Shown piece by piece: positions 16,996 through 26,266 of a stretch of DNA of 64,000 nucleotides (position 1 is the stretch's first letter; each line of letters begins with the position of its first letter). The translations under genes and the position numbers were made by a program. Under the pieces are notes generated by a model. It was given only the letters and a program-made list of their open reading frames with translations, was not told the origin of the DNA and ran no database searches. This DNA comes from Pollutimonas subterranea (lineage in GTDB: Bacteria > Pseudomonadota > Gammaproteobacteria > Burkholderiales > Burkholderiaceae_B), in contig NZ_PDNW01000013.1 of the NCBI RefSeq assembly GCF_002849655.1, forward strand, positions 57,342-121,341, given 5' to 3'.

Positions 16996-18818
16996 AGCTT
17001 GCGGCTGGCCACTCCTGAGTTCCCGACCAGGCCGTTGGCGCCGCGCAGCGGCATGCGGGGCGGCCGGACGGCCTCATGGCCGGCCTGGATGCGCCAGAGT
17101 GCGCTGTAAAGTCCATCTCGCCCGCGTAGTTCCGCGGGACTGCCATCTTCGACAATCGTGCCGGCGCTTAACATGATGATGCGGTCGAAACCATCCAGCG
17201 TGGACAAGCGGTGTGCCACAGCGATGACCGTCCTGGCTTCCATGAGGCTCCGGAGAGCCTGCTGGACATCGCGTTCGGACCGGCTGTCCAGCGAGGCAGT
17301 GGCTTCGTCAAGAATCAGTATCGCTGCGTCTTTCAGAAAGGCTCGTGCAATGCCCAGGCGCTGGCGCTGTCCACCCGAGAGTGTCGCACCGCGTTCGCCC
17401 ACGATGGTTTCGTAGCCGTGCTCCAGATTGCGCACGAATCCGTCGCAATGCGCATTGCGCGCCGCGGCATATACCTGTTCGTCTGTCGCGCCGGGCCGCC
17501 CGTATCGGATGTTCTCCATGATGGAGCGTCGAAACAGGCTAATTTCCTGCGGTACGACGGCAATACCTGCACGCAAATGGTCCTGGGCGAACTCCCCGAC
17601 CGGGCGGCCGTCGATAAAAACGCAGCCTTGCTGTACATCATCCAGCCGCTGTATCAATCCAATAAGCGTAGACTTGCCGCCACCCGAAGGACCCGCTATG
17701 CCCAGGCGCTGGCCCGCCGGGATAGTGAGCGTGAAGTGGTCGAACACTTGGCTTGCGTCCGGGTATGTGTACGAGACGTCGCGAAATTCGATGCGGCCGT
17801 GTCGCGGCGCCAAGGGCACAGCATCGGCGCGATCATGCAGATCGTGCTTCTGACCGATGATGCGCAGCATCTCGGTAATCACGCCGAATTCCTGGGCTGT
17901 TCCAACCAGCGCCAGTGCCAGGTCGCGCGAGCCATGCAGAATGCGGAATGTGAGGGCGCTGATCAGTACGACATCGCCGGCCGAAAGGCTTCCGTGCTGC
18001 CAGGCTTGTAGCGCCCAGGTCAGCATGGATCCTGCCATCAGCCACAGGCACACGTCATGGATGACCCTGGCCTTTTCAAGATACATCCAGCTTCTGCGCT
18101 GAGCATACGCCTCTTCGCCAAAGGCGGCATTCAATCGTGCCCGCTCCCGCCAACGCGCGGAGAAGGCCTTGATGGCCCATACGTTGGACACAGTGTCCAC
18201 CAGTTCGCCGCCCACTTGTGCTGCCTGCCGACCGTATGCCTGGTGAAGGGAACGCCCCCGTATGCCGAAAACGACAATAATCGTGGCGACCACGGCGACG
18301 AATCCGACCAACGCGATCGCCATCCGGTAGTCGATGATGGTCAGTACGACGACCGCGCCAATGAAATCCACACAGGGCGGCATGACGTTCCAGATGAAGG
18401 TGCTGAATATGGCACCGGAAGATCCCGCCGTGGCGGTGATACGACTTCCCAGCGAACCGGACAGCTGCTTGCTGAAATAGTGCATCGGGTGGCCGATCAG
18501 GTGATCGAACAAGTCGGTCCGGATGTCGACGCCGGTGGCGACCACCGTACGGCAGCCTAGCCAGCCGGATAGCCTCCAAAGCACATTCTCGACGGCAATA
18601 AGCGCGACGAACATCAGCAGCGGCGACCACACGTCGGCCGTTGCCCTTTCTGTGGCGGCCATGGCGTCCACGATCAGTTTCATCCCGTATTGCACCGCGA
18701 CAGCACATGACCCTGCACCAATGACAAGGCCTGCTAGCGCCCCAAAATGCCAGGGCCTGGCTTTTACATAGACAAGCAGGAACGCCAAAGGGCTGTGCGC
18801 CCCGGACAGCGGCGTCAT
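16992..18818 (-). CDS. ABC exporter (fused permease and ATPase)
   Basis: A 608-residue half-transporter. About six membrane helices fill residues 10-320. The nucleotide-binding domain follows with Walker [11 protein letters not shown], signature [15 protein letters not shown], Walker [13 protein letters not shown] and the switch His in [10 protein letters not shown]. This MsbA-like arrangement exports lipids, glycolipids or peptides as a homodimer. AGGAGG precedes the start at 18818; the frame continues upstream but overlaps glf. It follows glf by 28 bases, so export of a galactofuranose-linked glycan or lipid is a reasonable guess. The 3' end overlaps the dehydrogenase stop by 4 bases. Confidence 0.9.
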   Translation of the reverse strand: MTPLSGAHSPLAFLLVYVKARPWHFGALAGLVIGAGSCAVAVQYGMKLIVDAMAATERATADVWSPLLMFVALIAVENVLWRLSGWLGCRTVVATGVDIRTDLFDHLIGHPMHYFSKQLSGSLGSRITATAGSSGAIFSTFIWNVMPPCVDFIGAVVVLTIIDYRMAIALVGFVAVVATIIVVFGIRGRSLHQAYGRQAAQVGGELVDTVSNVWAIKAFSARWRERARLNAAFGEEAYAQRRSWMYLEKARVIHDVCLWLMAGSMLTWALQAWQHGSLSAGDVVLISALTFRILHGSRDLALALVGTAQEFGVITEMLRIIGQKHDLHDRADAVPLAPRHGRIEFRDVSYTYPDASQVFDHFTLTIPAGQRLGIAGPSGGGKSTLIGLIQRLDDVQQGCVFIDGRPVGEFAQDHLRAGIAVVPQEISLFRRSIMENIRYGRPGATDEQVYAAARNAHCDGFVRNLEHGYETIVGERGATLSGGQRQRLGIARAFLKDAAILILDEATASLDSRSERDVQQALRSLMEARTVIAVAHRLSTLDGFDRIIMLSAGTIVEDGSPAELRGRDGLYSALWRIQAGHEAVRPPRMPLRGANGLVGNSGVASRKL

Positions 18819-18846
18819 GGTCGGCACCTCCTGTTCTGTTATCCGC

Positions 18847-20034
18847 TCAGGCTGCGGCGACGATGGACTTGTATGGACGCTGTTGCTTTGTTTCCCGCTC
18901 GGCGATTCGAGCATAGACCGTGAGCGCCTGGGCCACGACCTGGTCCATGTTGTAGTAGCGGTAGGTTGCAAGCCTACCCACGAACGTTACGCTCGACGAT
19001 GCATCGCCCAGCTCCTGGTACTTGCGGAAACGCTCGAAGTTCTCTGGGCGAGGTACCGGATAGTAGGGGTCGCCTTCCGAACTGGGGATCTCATAGGTAA
19101 TGCTGGTTTTCCGATGTTGTTGTCCGGTGAGATATTTATATTCGGTTATACGAGTATGCGGGACATCTTCGCCCGGATAGTTCACGACTGCGGCGGGTTG
19201 GAATTGGGACTGGTCCAGTGTCACGTGGCGGAAATCAAGCGAGCGGTAGGGCAGCTTTCCATAGCGGTAATCAAAAAATTCGTCGATGGGTCCGCAGTAG
19301 ATCAAGTGATCGTACTTTACCGAAGCGGGAATGTCCTTGAACGCCGTGCCGGTCGCCACTGTAATGTTAGGGTGATCGAGCATGCTGTCGAACATGCGCG
19401 TGTAACCGTGCAACGGCATGCACTGGATGCTGTCGGTGAAGTAGCGGTCATCGATCGACGTTCTGGCAGGCACGCGAGCAGTCACCGACTTGTCCAGTTC
19501 CGAAGGATCCAATCCCCATTGCTTGCGTGTATAGCCACGGAAAAATTTTTCGTATAGTTCGCGGCCGACCGTGCTGACCACAACGTCCTCCGAGGTATGA
19601 ATCTCGGGAAGCTGCTCGGCGCGTGCCGCCAGAAACCGGACTGCCTCATCCTCGCTGAACTCGCCTCCGTACAACATCCGCAGCGTCGTCAGGTTGATCG
19701 GCATCGGTACCAGCATTCCATCCACCTGCGCCAGGACGCGATGCTCATAGGGCCGCCAGCTGGTGAAATGGGAAAGATACTGGAACACTTTTTCCGAGTT
19801 CGTATGAAAAATGTGCGGCCCGTATTTGTGGACCAGCAAGCCGTCGTCGTTATGGAAGTCGTAGGCGTTGCCCCCAATATGCGGGCGTCGGTCAATGATC
19901 AGTACTCGTTTGCCCAGCCCGCGCGCAAGCCGCTCTGCGAGAACGCTGCCGGCGAAGCCTGCGCCCACTATAAGATAATCGTACTCGGCGGATTTGGTTC
20001 CAGGCGTACCATATCGGGTCTGCGATGTCGACAC
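18847..20034 (-). CDS. glf: UDP-galactopyranose mutase
   Basis: A 395-residue flavoprotein converting UDP-galactopyranose to UDP-galactofuranose. The FAD motif is VGAGFAGSVLAERLARGLGK, followed by RPHIGGNAYDFHNDDGLLVHK-type residues, the active-site KYGPHIFHTNSEKV block, RKQWGLDPSELDKS and a late GRLATYRYYNMDQVVAQAL. All family landmarks are intact, so it is probably active. Only organisms that make Galf-containing polysaccharides or glycolipids need it. It lies between a glycosyltransferase (3 bases away) and an ABC exporter (28 bases away) on one strand. Confidence 0.95.
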   Translation of the reverse strand: MSTSQTRYGTPGTKSAEYDYLIVGAGFAGSVLAERLARGLGKRVLIIDRRPHIGGNAYDFHNDDGLLVHKYGPHIFHTNSEKVFQYLSHFTSWRPYEHRVLAQVDGMLVPMPINLTTLRMLYGGEFSEDEAVRFLAARAEQLPEIHTSEDVVVSTVGRELYEKFFRGYTRKQWGLDPSELDKSVTARVPARTSIDDRYFTDSIQCMPLHGYTRMFDSMLDHPNITVATGTAFKDIPASVKYDHLIYCGPIDEFFDYRYGKLPYRSLDFRHVTLDQSQFQPAAVVNYPGEDVPHTRITEYKYLTGQQHRKTSITYEIPSSEGDPYYPVPRPENFERFRKYQELGDASSSVTFVGRLATYRYYNMDQVVAQALTVYARIAERETKQQRPYKSIVAAA

Positions 20035-20037
20035 GCT

Positions 20038-21162
20038 TTACTCCATGAGGCGTCGCATCTGATGCCATGTGCGATCCCACGACATCCCGTCAAGGATCAA
20101 GTCGGCTTCGTGCAGAAGGTTTGTGCGGTCGCCGGCTTTCTGCAGGGCTTGCTGGATGGCGTCGGTAAAGTCGTGCGCAGTTCGTGCAATACTTACCATC
20201 GAACTGCCGCCATAGCTGCGCACCACATCGCTGATTAGCGTTGATACTACCGCTCGGCCACCGGCCAAGTATTCCGGAGTTTTTGTCGGGCTGATGAATC
20301 GGGTAGCTTCATTCAGCGCAAACGGCATCAACGCGACATCCCATCCTGCCAGATAGTGAGGCAGCTCGTCGTAGGTTTTAGCCCCAAGGTAATGAATATT
20401 CGGCCCCCGAGGCAAGCTGTCGGAGTCGATTTTTACTACCGGCCCTACTAGGACCAAATGCCAGTCCGGCCGTAGTGCTGCCAACTCATCGATAAGGACA
20501 ATATCCAGCCGTTCGTCCAGGACACCGTAAAAACCCAGGCGAAGTCGGGGTATGTCGGCCTGATCGATGGGGTCGGGAAGTTGTCCGCGCGCCCGGGCGA
20601 AGTGCGCGACATCGACACTGCTCGGAAAGGCGTGGGCATTGCCGTGCAACAGACGCTTGGCTTCATACAAGCTGTGGCCGCCCGTAAATACGATATCGGC
20701 GCGCTCCATCAGGCGCCGCTCGAGTTCGACCAGACGGGGAGGGGCTCCGCGAAAGGCTGATAGTTCGTCCATGCAGTCATAGACAACGAGGCGTGCATGC
20801 AAGTGCTCCGAGAACGTAAGGCTCATCGGCGTGTAATACCACAGGATGATGTTACTGCCGGTTCCCAGGCCGAGATGCTGATCCAACAGCCGGCGCTGCT
20901 CCTGCTCGGGGTGTGCTTTTGCGTCAATGCCCAACTGTGGGACGAGCACCTGGATACCTTCTGCTACGTGGCGAACCTCAAGCCATGAATCCGCCTCATC
21001 CGTATAGATAGGCTCTTCAACGTACTGCACGTTGAACTCTTTTGCGTAGCGGGACATCAGGTGTTGGGGACGTTGGTAGACGAAATCCCAACGTAGATGG
21101 GAGAAGCATATGAGCGTCGGCTGATCGCCAGCGTACGCCGGAGAGATAGCGGAGGGGAACAT
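20038..21162 (-). CDS. Glycosyltransferase (GT-B fold) linked to glf
   Basis: A 374-residue cytoplasmic glycosyltransferase. The opening LICFSHLRWDFVYQRPQHLM marks a family often found beside glf. The second half has the donor-binding region LMPFALNEATRFISPTKTPE and LAGGRAVVSTLISDV, with the Glu near the expected nucleotide-sugar site. The start at 21162 gives the family-like amino terminus; an in-frame start at 21225 adds 21 residues, and neither has a strong ribosome site. It ends 3 bases before glf, so the two are translationally coupled. It may use UDP-Galf, which is inference. Confidence 0.85.
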   Translation of the reverse strand: MFPSAISPAYAGDQPTLICFSHLRWDFVYQRPQHLMSRYAKEFNVQYVEEPIYTDEADSWLEVRHVAEGIQVLVPQLGIDAKAHPEQEQRRLLDQHLGLGTGSNIILWYYTPMSLTFSEHLHARLVVYDCMDELSAFRGAPPRLVELERRLMERADIVFTGGHSLYEAKRLLHGNAHAFPSSVDVAHFARARGQLPDPIDQADIPRLRLGFYGVLDERLDIVLIDELAALRPDWHLVLVGPVVKIDSDSLPRGPNIHYLGAKTYDELPHYLAGWDVALMPFALNEATRFISPTKTPEYLAGGRAVVSTLISDVVRSYGGSSMVSIARTAHDFTDAIQQALQKAGDRTNLLHEADLILDGMSWDRTWHQMRRLME

Positions 21163-21369
21163 GTCAAGAGCCTTATTAGCGCTGCGAAGGAGGAGAACAA
21201 CAACCCATGAGCTTGGGAGCAGCATCGGCCTGCAGATAGCAACTGGCGTGCCGATAAGCGCGCCATGCGGCGTATAAATTGCTGGCGCGCAAGATCACAG
21301 CACTGTTATAGGATCGGTCTCGGACACCGTCCCGGTGGCGTACCCGATAGCTGAAAGGAGGCGTATTCA

Positions 21370-22176
21370 ATGAACCGCAACACTTTGCCGATAAGCCTAC
21401 AAGGCGTACGCATCATGGCTGTTACCACCTTGATTGGCTTTGCAATTTTTACGACAGCCGTGGCACAAACGGTCGATAAGGCGGTTCCGCCGGGATCCGA
21501 TGAGACCGCGAAGACCAAATTGCTTGAAGCGGGCGCCAAGGTGCTACAGGGAAACCAGCCACTGGACTCGATGGACGTTTACCTGGTGGGTTTCCATCCC
21601 ATGAAGGACGATCCGGAACATCAGATGGAGGCTCATCACTTCTGCAACCAGGTGAATCAGGACTTCGCGCAGTGTGTACTTTTCGATGGCAACGAGGCCG
21701 GCTCCAACTTGAACGGTGTCGAGTACATCATTTCGCAAAGTCTGTTCGATGAATTGCCCGACGACGAGAAGAAGTACTGGCATCCCCATAATGGAGAAAT
21801 ATTGTCTGGCCAGCTGATCGCGCCGGGCATACCGGACGTCGCCGAGAAACAGCTGATGAAGGACAAGATGAACAGCTATGGCAAGACCTGGCACTTCTGG
21901 CAAAGTGCTGCGTTCGGCATGACCGCCGATAAACTACCTCTGGGAGAGCCCATGCTCGCATGGTCGTTCAACCGCGATGGGGAAGCGATCCAGGCATTGA
22001 TCGAGCAACGTGACCAACGTCTGGGCGTGCGCACGGATGAAACCCGCGACAAGCGTCGCGATCTGGTCGAACTGGCAAAGCCGCAATCGGGCGTGGATGC
22101 GTTAAAAGATGCATTCTCGCATCCTACGTCGGCTATTCCCGGTGTGACCGACCAGGATCACGGTACGAGTCCTTGA
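21370..22176 (+). CDS. DUF1264 (oil-body-associated-protein-like) exported protein
   Basis: A 268-residue protein with a signal peptide (VTTLIGFAIFTTAVAQ) and a DUF1264 domain recognised from LVGFHPMKDDPEHQMEAHHF, CVLFDGNEAGSNLNGVEYII and EKKYWHPHNGEILSGQLIAP. The domain is shared with plant oil-body-associated proteins; bacterial function is not known. Many His and Asp residues suggest a metal site. AAAGGAGG lies about 11 bases before the ATG. It is transcribed away from the glycosyltransferase operon and overlaps the GH1-like gene end by 19 bases on the other strand. Confidence 0.85.
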   Translation: MNRNTLPISLQGVRIMAVTTLIGFAIFTTAVAQTVDKAVPPGSDETAKTKLLEAGAKVLQGNQPLDSMDVYLVGFHPMKDDPEHQMEAHHFCNQVNQDFAQCVLFDGNEAGSNLNGVEYIISQSLFDELPDDEKKYWHPHNGEILSGQLIAPGIPDVAEKQLMKDKMNSYGKTWHFWQSAAFGMTADKLPLGEPMLAWSFNRDGEAIQALIEQRDQRLGVRTDETRDKRRDLVELAKPQSGVDALKDAFSHPTSAIPGVTDQDHGTSP

Positions 22177-23330
22177 CTCGCCGTTTGGATTTTGGCAAAA
22201 GCCCGTGATTCTTCAAAGCGGGCCGTCTGAATGAGCAATTCTGTCGCCAGCGGCTCGTAAATGGGCCGCTGGCCACGCTCGTCGGCATAGCCCAGCAAGC
22301 CGGTGGGGCAATGACGGTTATTTGACCAGCCGGGGTAGTCCGTGACGGGATACAGGCAAATGCCACCTACTGGCACACCGCTCTCCCTTGCGGCGTTCAC
22401 TTCATCGCATACATAGCGCAGCCACGGTACCCGGTGCTCGGCTTCTGCTCCGGTTTCAGCAATGAATAATGGTCGGCCGTATCGTTGCCAGTTCTCTCCC
22501 AGAATATCCTGTAAGGGGCGGTACAAGGGTTCGCCGCGCTTGATGCCGGCACCATTGAGAAACCACTGATTGTGGGGGTAATAGTTGATACCCAAAATAT
22601 CCAGATAGTCGGGCTTGCCGCCGAGTTCTGGCATCAGGTGGCCGGCGACCATATCGAAGGCCTGGTACTGTGCCAGGCGGGCGTTTTCGGCATGAACGCG
22701 CTGGCGAGGTCCTTTGGGCAATATGTGTATGGCCGGGTCCACGCTGACGAACCGGGCGCGCGAATCCACTGCCCGTATCGCTTCGATTGCCGCGATGGTT
22801 GCCCTGACCAATTGTCGCTTCAACTCCATGCCGCGCCGACGCGCAAACGGACCGATCTGGCCAGTGTCGCCGCCCGCCCAGGCCCAAAATGAAATCTCAT
22901 TGACCGGGCAGTAATACGGCACTTCGCGGCATTCGTCACGCACGACCGCAGCCAAGGCGCCGGCAAACCGGGCGAACCGGTCAACAAAAGCAGACGACCA
23001 AATATTGATATCGTCAGGCCACCCATAGTGGCAGACATCCCAGATCGGCTGCACGCCGGCGACCTTCGCCGCCCGCAATTGCGGAAGAAAGCTGGACCAG
23101 TCATACAGACCTGCGGATTGTTCGACCAGATGCCATCGCAGGCCGTCGCGTACCGTGGTGATCTTGTGCCGAGCCATGGACTGGTAGTCGTTTTCGGCGA
23201 ATCTGTCATGGCGGGTGCCGCGCAGCAAGTCCAGGCGGCGACCGTCAGCTCGCCGATGCGTGGAGCATTCAAATCCGCCTATAAAATAGCTGCTGAATAA
23301 TTGCGCCATGCCGTCGATTTGTTCTTGCAT
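22158..23330 (-). CDS. Glycoside hydrolase family 1-like protein
   Basis: A 390-residue (beta/alpha)8 protein. Clan GH-A landmarks are the acid/base region YCPVNEISFW with Glu145 and the nucleophile region LFIAETGAEAEHR with Glu292, and DILGINYYPHNQW fits family 1. It is shorter than classical GH1 enzymes (about 450), so the substrate probably differs from simple beta-glucosides. There is no signal peptide, and GGAG precedes the ATG. It lies among glycosyltransferases and glf, and could trim an intermediate or act as a transglycosylase; that is inference. Confidence 0.8.
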   Translation of the reverse strand: MQEQIDGMAQLFSSYFIGGFECSTHRRADGRRLDLLRGTRHDRFAENDYQSMARHKITTVRDGLRWHLVEQSAGLYDWSSFLPQLRAAKVAGVQPIWDVCHYGWPDDINIWSSAFVDRFARFAGALAAVVRDECREVPYYCPVNEISFWAWAGGDTGQIGPFARRRGMELKRQLVRATIAAIEAIRAVDSRARFVSVDPAIHILPKGPRQRVHAENARLAQYQAFDMVAGHLMPELGGKPDYLDILGINYYPHNQWFLNGAGIKRGEPLYRPLQDILGENWQRYGRPLFIAETGAEAEHRVPWLRYVCDEVNAARESGVPVGGICLYPVTDYPGWSNNRHCPTGLLGYADERGQRPIYEPLATELLIQTARFEESRAFAKIQTASQGLVP

Positions 23331-23375
23331 AGGGCTCCGTCCTGTGCCGCCGGCGCAAGCGGGTACGATTATCGA

Positions 23376-23885
23376 TCAGTGTTTCGCAGTCGTGTCCGGA
23401 GCGGCGTCACGGGCCAGGAACTGTCGGGTAATCTCGGCAAGGTGGTCGCTTAACCATTGTGCCATCGCTTCTTCCTGCGGCAGAATAATTTCGCAGACAC
23501 GCTTGGTTTCGGTGTCGCCGGCCAGTTCGGCCGCGACGATCAGCGACTTGTAGGATGCGATCTCCATATGCTCGAAGGTATAGCTGGCCATGGTTGCCTT
23601 GACCACTTCGTCTGACACGAACATCCCGCTCAGTCCTTGGGCTGTCGCCATGGCCTTGGCAGCCATGTCTTTCATCGTGGAGCTATCGTCGCCGAGGCGA
23701 TCCAGGCATTCCCGTATCATGATCGCCTGCTGCCGTGTTTCCTCACAATGAGCCTGAAGTTTTGCACGCAGCTGCGGGTAGTTTTCCAGCCGCTCGGCCG
23801 TTTTTGTCAGCATGGTTTCAGCCTGCTTTTCCATGGCATGGGCGTCTCTAAGCCAGTCCAATAGGTTCGCTTGTACGTCGTTCAT
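23376..23885 (-). CDS. Ferritin-like DUF892 protein (YciF family)
   Basis: A 169-residue four-helix protein. The opening LLDWLRDAHAMEKQAETML and the Glu/His positions in LQAHCEETRQQ and later SYTFEHMEIASYKSL and LPQEEAMAQWL match YciE/YciF proteins, which bind two metals and respond to osmotic or envelope stress. The start at 23885 is taken because CCGGAGGAATCAA precedes it; the frame extends further upstream without support. It is one of three ferritin-fold genes within 5 kb. Confidence 0.88.
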   Translation of the reverse strand: MNDVQANLLDWLRDAHAMEKQAETMLTKTAERLENYPQLRAKLQAHCEETRQQAIMIRECLDRLGDDSSTMKDMAAKAMATAQGLSGMFVSDEVVKATMASYTFEHMEIASYKSLIVAAELAGDTETKRVCEIILPQEEAMAQWLSDHLAEITRQFLARDAAPDTTAKH

Positions 23886-23943
23886 TTGATTCCTCCGGAG
23901 GTAAGGGTTTTGCGATACATCCAACGGTGTGTACCGTCGATAT

Positions 23944-24960
23944 TCAGCAAGCGACATGCCGCTGCCGCCACGATTGCCCTGCTGACAATTCTTGCCCGGC
24001 AACCTCGGCGATAACGACTAGCCAGTCCTCGATAAACCGCTCGATCCCGAAACGCTGAACCGCTGTCCGTCGTCCGGCCTCACCCCATCTTCTTGCCAAC
24101 TCGGGTTCGTCAATGAGTTGGCGCATTACATCGACAAGAAGCCTTTTGTCGTTATGTACGTAGCCATTTTTCCCATTGACAATAACGGTGGGCAATTCCG
24201 TTGCCGCCACTCCAACGACCGGCATGCCAAGCAACATGGCTTCCACCAGCGCCAGGCCCAGGCTTGTGTATCGGATAGGCGTGAAGAAAAACCGATATTG
24301 CGCCATGGTCGTTGCCACATCAAGATTCGATACTTCCCCCAAGCCGCCCATTTCTTCGCTTTGCATCCCGATCAGGTCCAGCGGTACTTGTTGGCGAGAC
24401 CATTCGAACAGGTCTGCACCCATACGCCTGCCTCGTTTACGGAGACCGTTGATGACGGTAATTCCCGCCGGTTTTTGCCCGGAATACTGGATCGAGCGAT
24501 TCGTGGGGATGCCGTGCTCAACCACCCTGGTCGGCATGCCGCCGGCATCCCAGTTCAGCTCGTTGTAGTGAGTGACATGGACCAATAGCCCACGGTCGTG
24601 ACGAAACCAGTGTTCAGTATCGACAGGAAATGGGCGGGGTGGGTCGTGTTCGATGTAGATGGATGGGAGTGCTCGCTGCGCTGGTGTAAGCAGACACAGG
24701 GCGTCCTCCTCGTAGGCGGATTTTGACTGGTAGATGACGCAGTCGAAATGCTGCCGCGCGATATCTTCGGGGCGAATCTGAGCGACATTGTCCGGCCAGG
24801 GGATTTTGCTGCCCAGCGGTGCATAGCCTGCGCGTCCATCGGGCTGTACCGGAATGACGAATTCGTGGGGGACCTGCGTTAACGCATACAGGTAATTTCC
24901 GTGAACATGCCAGGTCAGTATGCGCAGCTTGCGAGGTGATTCTGTAACGGTCTGGTCCAC
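23944..24960 (-). CDS. Glycosyltransferase family 4-like protein
   Basis: A 338-residue glycosyltransferase of GT-B fold. The amino-terminal half opens with KLRILTWHVHGNYLYALTQ, and the carboxyl-terminal half has GLALVEAMLLGMPVVGVAAT with the conserved Glu and the NGKNGYVHND loop, typical of GT4. The start is uncertain: GTG at 24960 has GGAGG five bases upstream and is preferred, while ATG at 24990 or 25014 would add 10 or 18 residues without a good ribosome site. The hairpin at 25028-25059 lies just upstream. It follows the cold-shock gene and precedes the DUF892 gene. Confidence 0.85.
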   Translation of the reverse strand: MDQTVTESPRKLRILTWHVHGNYLYALTQVPHEFVIPVQPDGRAGYAPLGSKIPWPDNVAQIRPEDIARQHFDCVIYQSKSAYEEDALCLLTPAQRALPSIYIEHDPPRPFPVDTEHWFRHDRGLLVHVTHYNELNWDAGGMPTRVVEHGIPTNRSIQYSGQKPAGITVINGLRKRGRRMGADLFEWSRQQVPLDLIGMQSEEMGGLGEVSNLDVATTMAQYRFFFTPIRYTSLGLALVEAMLLGMPVVGVAATELPTVIVNGKNGYVHNDKRLLVDVMRQLIDEPELARRWGEAGRRTAVQRFGIERFIEDWLVVIAEVAGQELSAGQSWRQRHVAC

Positions 24961-25027
24961 ACTTGCCTCCGGTCGGTTTATTCCTTCCATGGGGAAGTGC
25001 CGAGCAAGTTCCATACCGAATAATTGC

Positions 25028-25059
25028 AACAAGGCCCGGGCTGCTGCCTGGGCCTTGTT
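25028..25059 (-). terminator. Hairpin downstream of cold-shock gene
   Basis: The arms AACAAGGCCC and GGGCCTTGTT pair perfectly and extend inward to a short loop. The hairpin begins 6 bases after the cold-shock protein stop. On the minus strand it is followed by only a weak T-rich stretch, so it may attenuate or protect the RNA end rather than terminate fully. Confidence 0.6.
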
Positions 25060-25065
25060 CGGGAA

Positions 25066-25275
25066 TCAGATTACCTGGATGGACTTGGCCTGGGGACCTT
25101 TGGGACCTTCCGCCGCCTCATAGGAAACCCGTTGATTTTCTTCGAGTGACTTATAGCCTGAACCGAGAATATCGGAGTGATGGACAAACAGATCTTTGCC
25201 GCCGCTTTCAGGTGTGATGAAGCCAAACCCCTTCTCGTTGTTGAACCATTTGACCGTGCCCGTTTGTGTTTGCAT
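25066..25275 (-). CDS. Cold-shock domain protein
   Basis: A 69-residue single-domain cold-shock protein. RNP1 (KGFGFITPE) and RNP2 (DLFVHHSDI) are intact, starting from [16 protein letters not shown]. Such proteins bind single-stranded nucleic acid and melt RNA structure. The start at 25275 gives the normal family length; the frame reaches 25314 but adds atypical residues. It is the only RNA-chaperone gene in this stress block, which suggests shared stress regulation. Confidence 0.93.
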   Translation of the reverse strand: MQTQTGTVKWFNNEKGFGFITPESGGKDLFVHHSDILGSGYKSLEENQRVSYEAAEGPKGPQAKSIQVI

Positions 25276-25444
25276 CTTTACGTCCTTGAAGTAAAAGGGA
25301 ACATGCCCCATCAAAAATGCCAGTTTCCAGTCGAATATGTTCGTCGAACGCGGCGGAGAGCGCTATTCATCGTCGGTCGGATAGACCTTCAAGGAGAAAT
25401 CGAGTAGGCACATGCATGACGCAAAGGGAGCCACGGAACCCGGC

Positions 25445-26068
25445 TCAACCGCCAAGCGTGCGATCCTGTTGACGGAACCACTTAAGGGCCTCGTTTATAT
25501 GAGAGGGTTCGAAGTCGGGCCAGTAGGCATCGATCACAAAGATATCGGCGTATACCGACTGTACCGGTAAAAAACCGCTAAGGCGACGACCGCCTCCCCA
25601 ACGCACAATGAGATCAAGGCGTGAAACGTCATGGGAGCGGAGCTCCCCAGTCTTCAAACCGTTCAAGTCCCACTCCCAGCCGTAATTGACAAGCAGGTTG
25701 ACCTTTATACCTTTGCCCTGGCGCCGAGCATAGCGCTTTAGCTCTGCAGGAAACATCCGGGACTCATCGTCGCCCACCACCAGCAACGCGACGTCTGTTT
25801 GCGCGACGGCCAGCGCGAAATCAATACAGGCTTTGCTGAAACTTTCCCGTTGAGTCGCCGGGCGCCGGGTGTTGTCTTGAGTGAATCCGTAGATCGAAAT
25901 TTCTTCTATTCCGATTTTTTGACAGATATCGATGAGCGCGAATCCTGGTTCGACGCCAAACGCATAGCCCTCTTGCTTTCCGAGCCCGCGCGCGAGCGCC
26001 CAGCGCCGGTTGCCATCCGGGATGAAACCTATGTGCCGAGGGACTCTCCCATTTGTGGTGATACTCAT
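25445..26068 (-). CDS. Divergent cis-prenyltransferase (UppS-like)
   Basis: A 207-residue undecaprenyl-diphosphate-synthase-fold protein, shorter than UppS (about 250). The substrate Asp is kept in GFIPDGNRRWALARG (Asp18), as is the late YWPDF motif. Several UppS positions have changed: the usual GHxxG is G-Y35-A-F-G, the NW motif is N66-T67, RTGGE is R156-W-G-G-G160, and AYAEL is VYADI with Asp175 for Glu. It also lies outside the usual frr-cdsA setting, so a housekeeping UppS should exist elsewhere. It may make a different or shorter prenyl chain, or be non-catalytic. Confidence 0.8.
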   Translation of the reverse strand: MSITTNGRVPRHIGFIPDGNRRWALARGLGKQEGYAFGVEPGFALIDICQKIGIEEISIYGFTQDNTRRPATQRESFSKACIDFALAVAQTDVALLVVGDDESRMFPAELKRYARRQGKGIKVNLLVNYGWEWDLNGLKTGELRSHDVSRLDLIVRWGGGRRLSGFLPVQSVYADIFVIDAYWPDFEPSHINEALKWFRQQDRTLGG

Positions 26069-26266
26069 TTCTTTGGTCGCTATGGTGGCGGAGCCGTGAA
26101 ACTACCCGCAGTGCTTGGAAGACGTGTAGGCCGTCCTTATCAGCCCGGAGCAAACGCTGTGCCCTGTAACGGTCGTGTACGGGCAGTGGGCCTTCTTGGG
26201 CAACATCATGGGTCCCCATGCGGGCGCGCATCTTGCTGAAAAAAGGTGACTTTCAGGAGGAACGAC

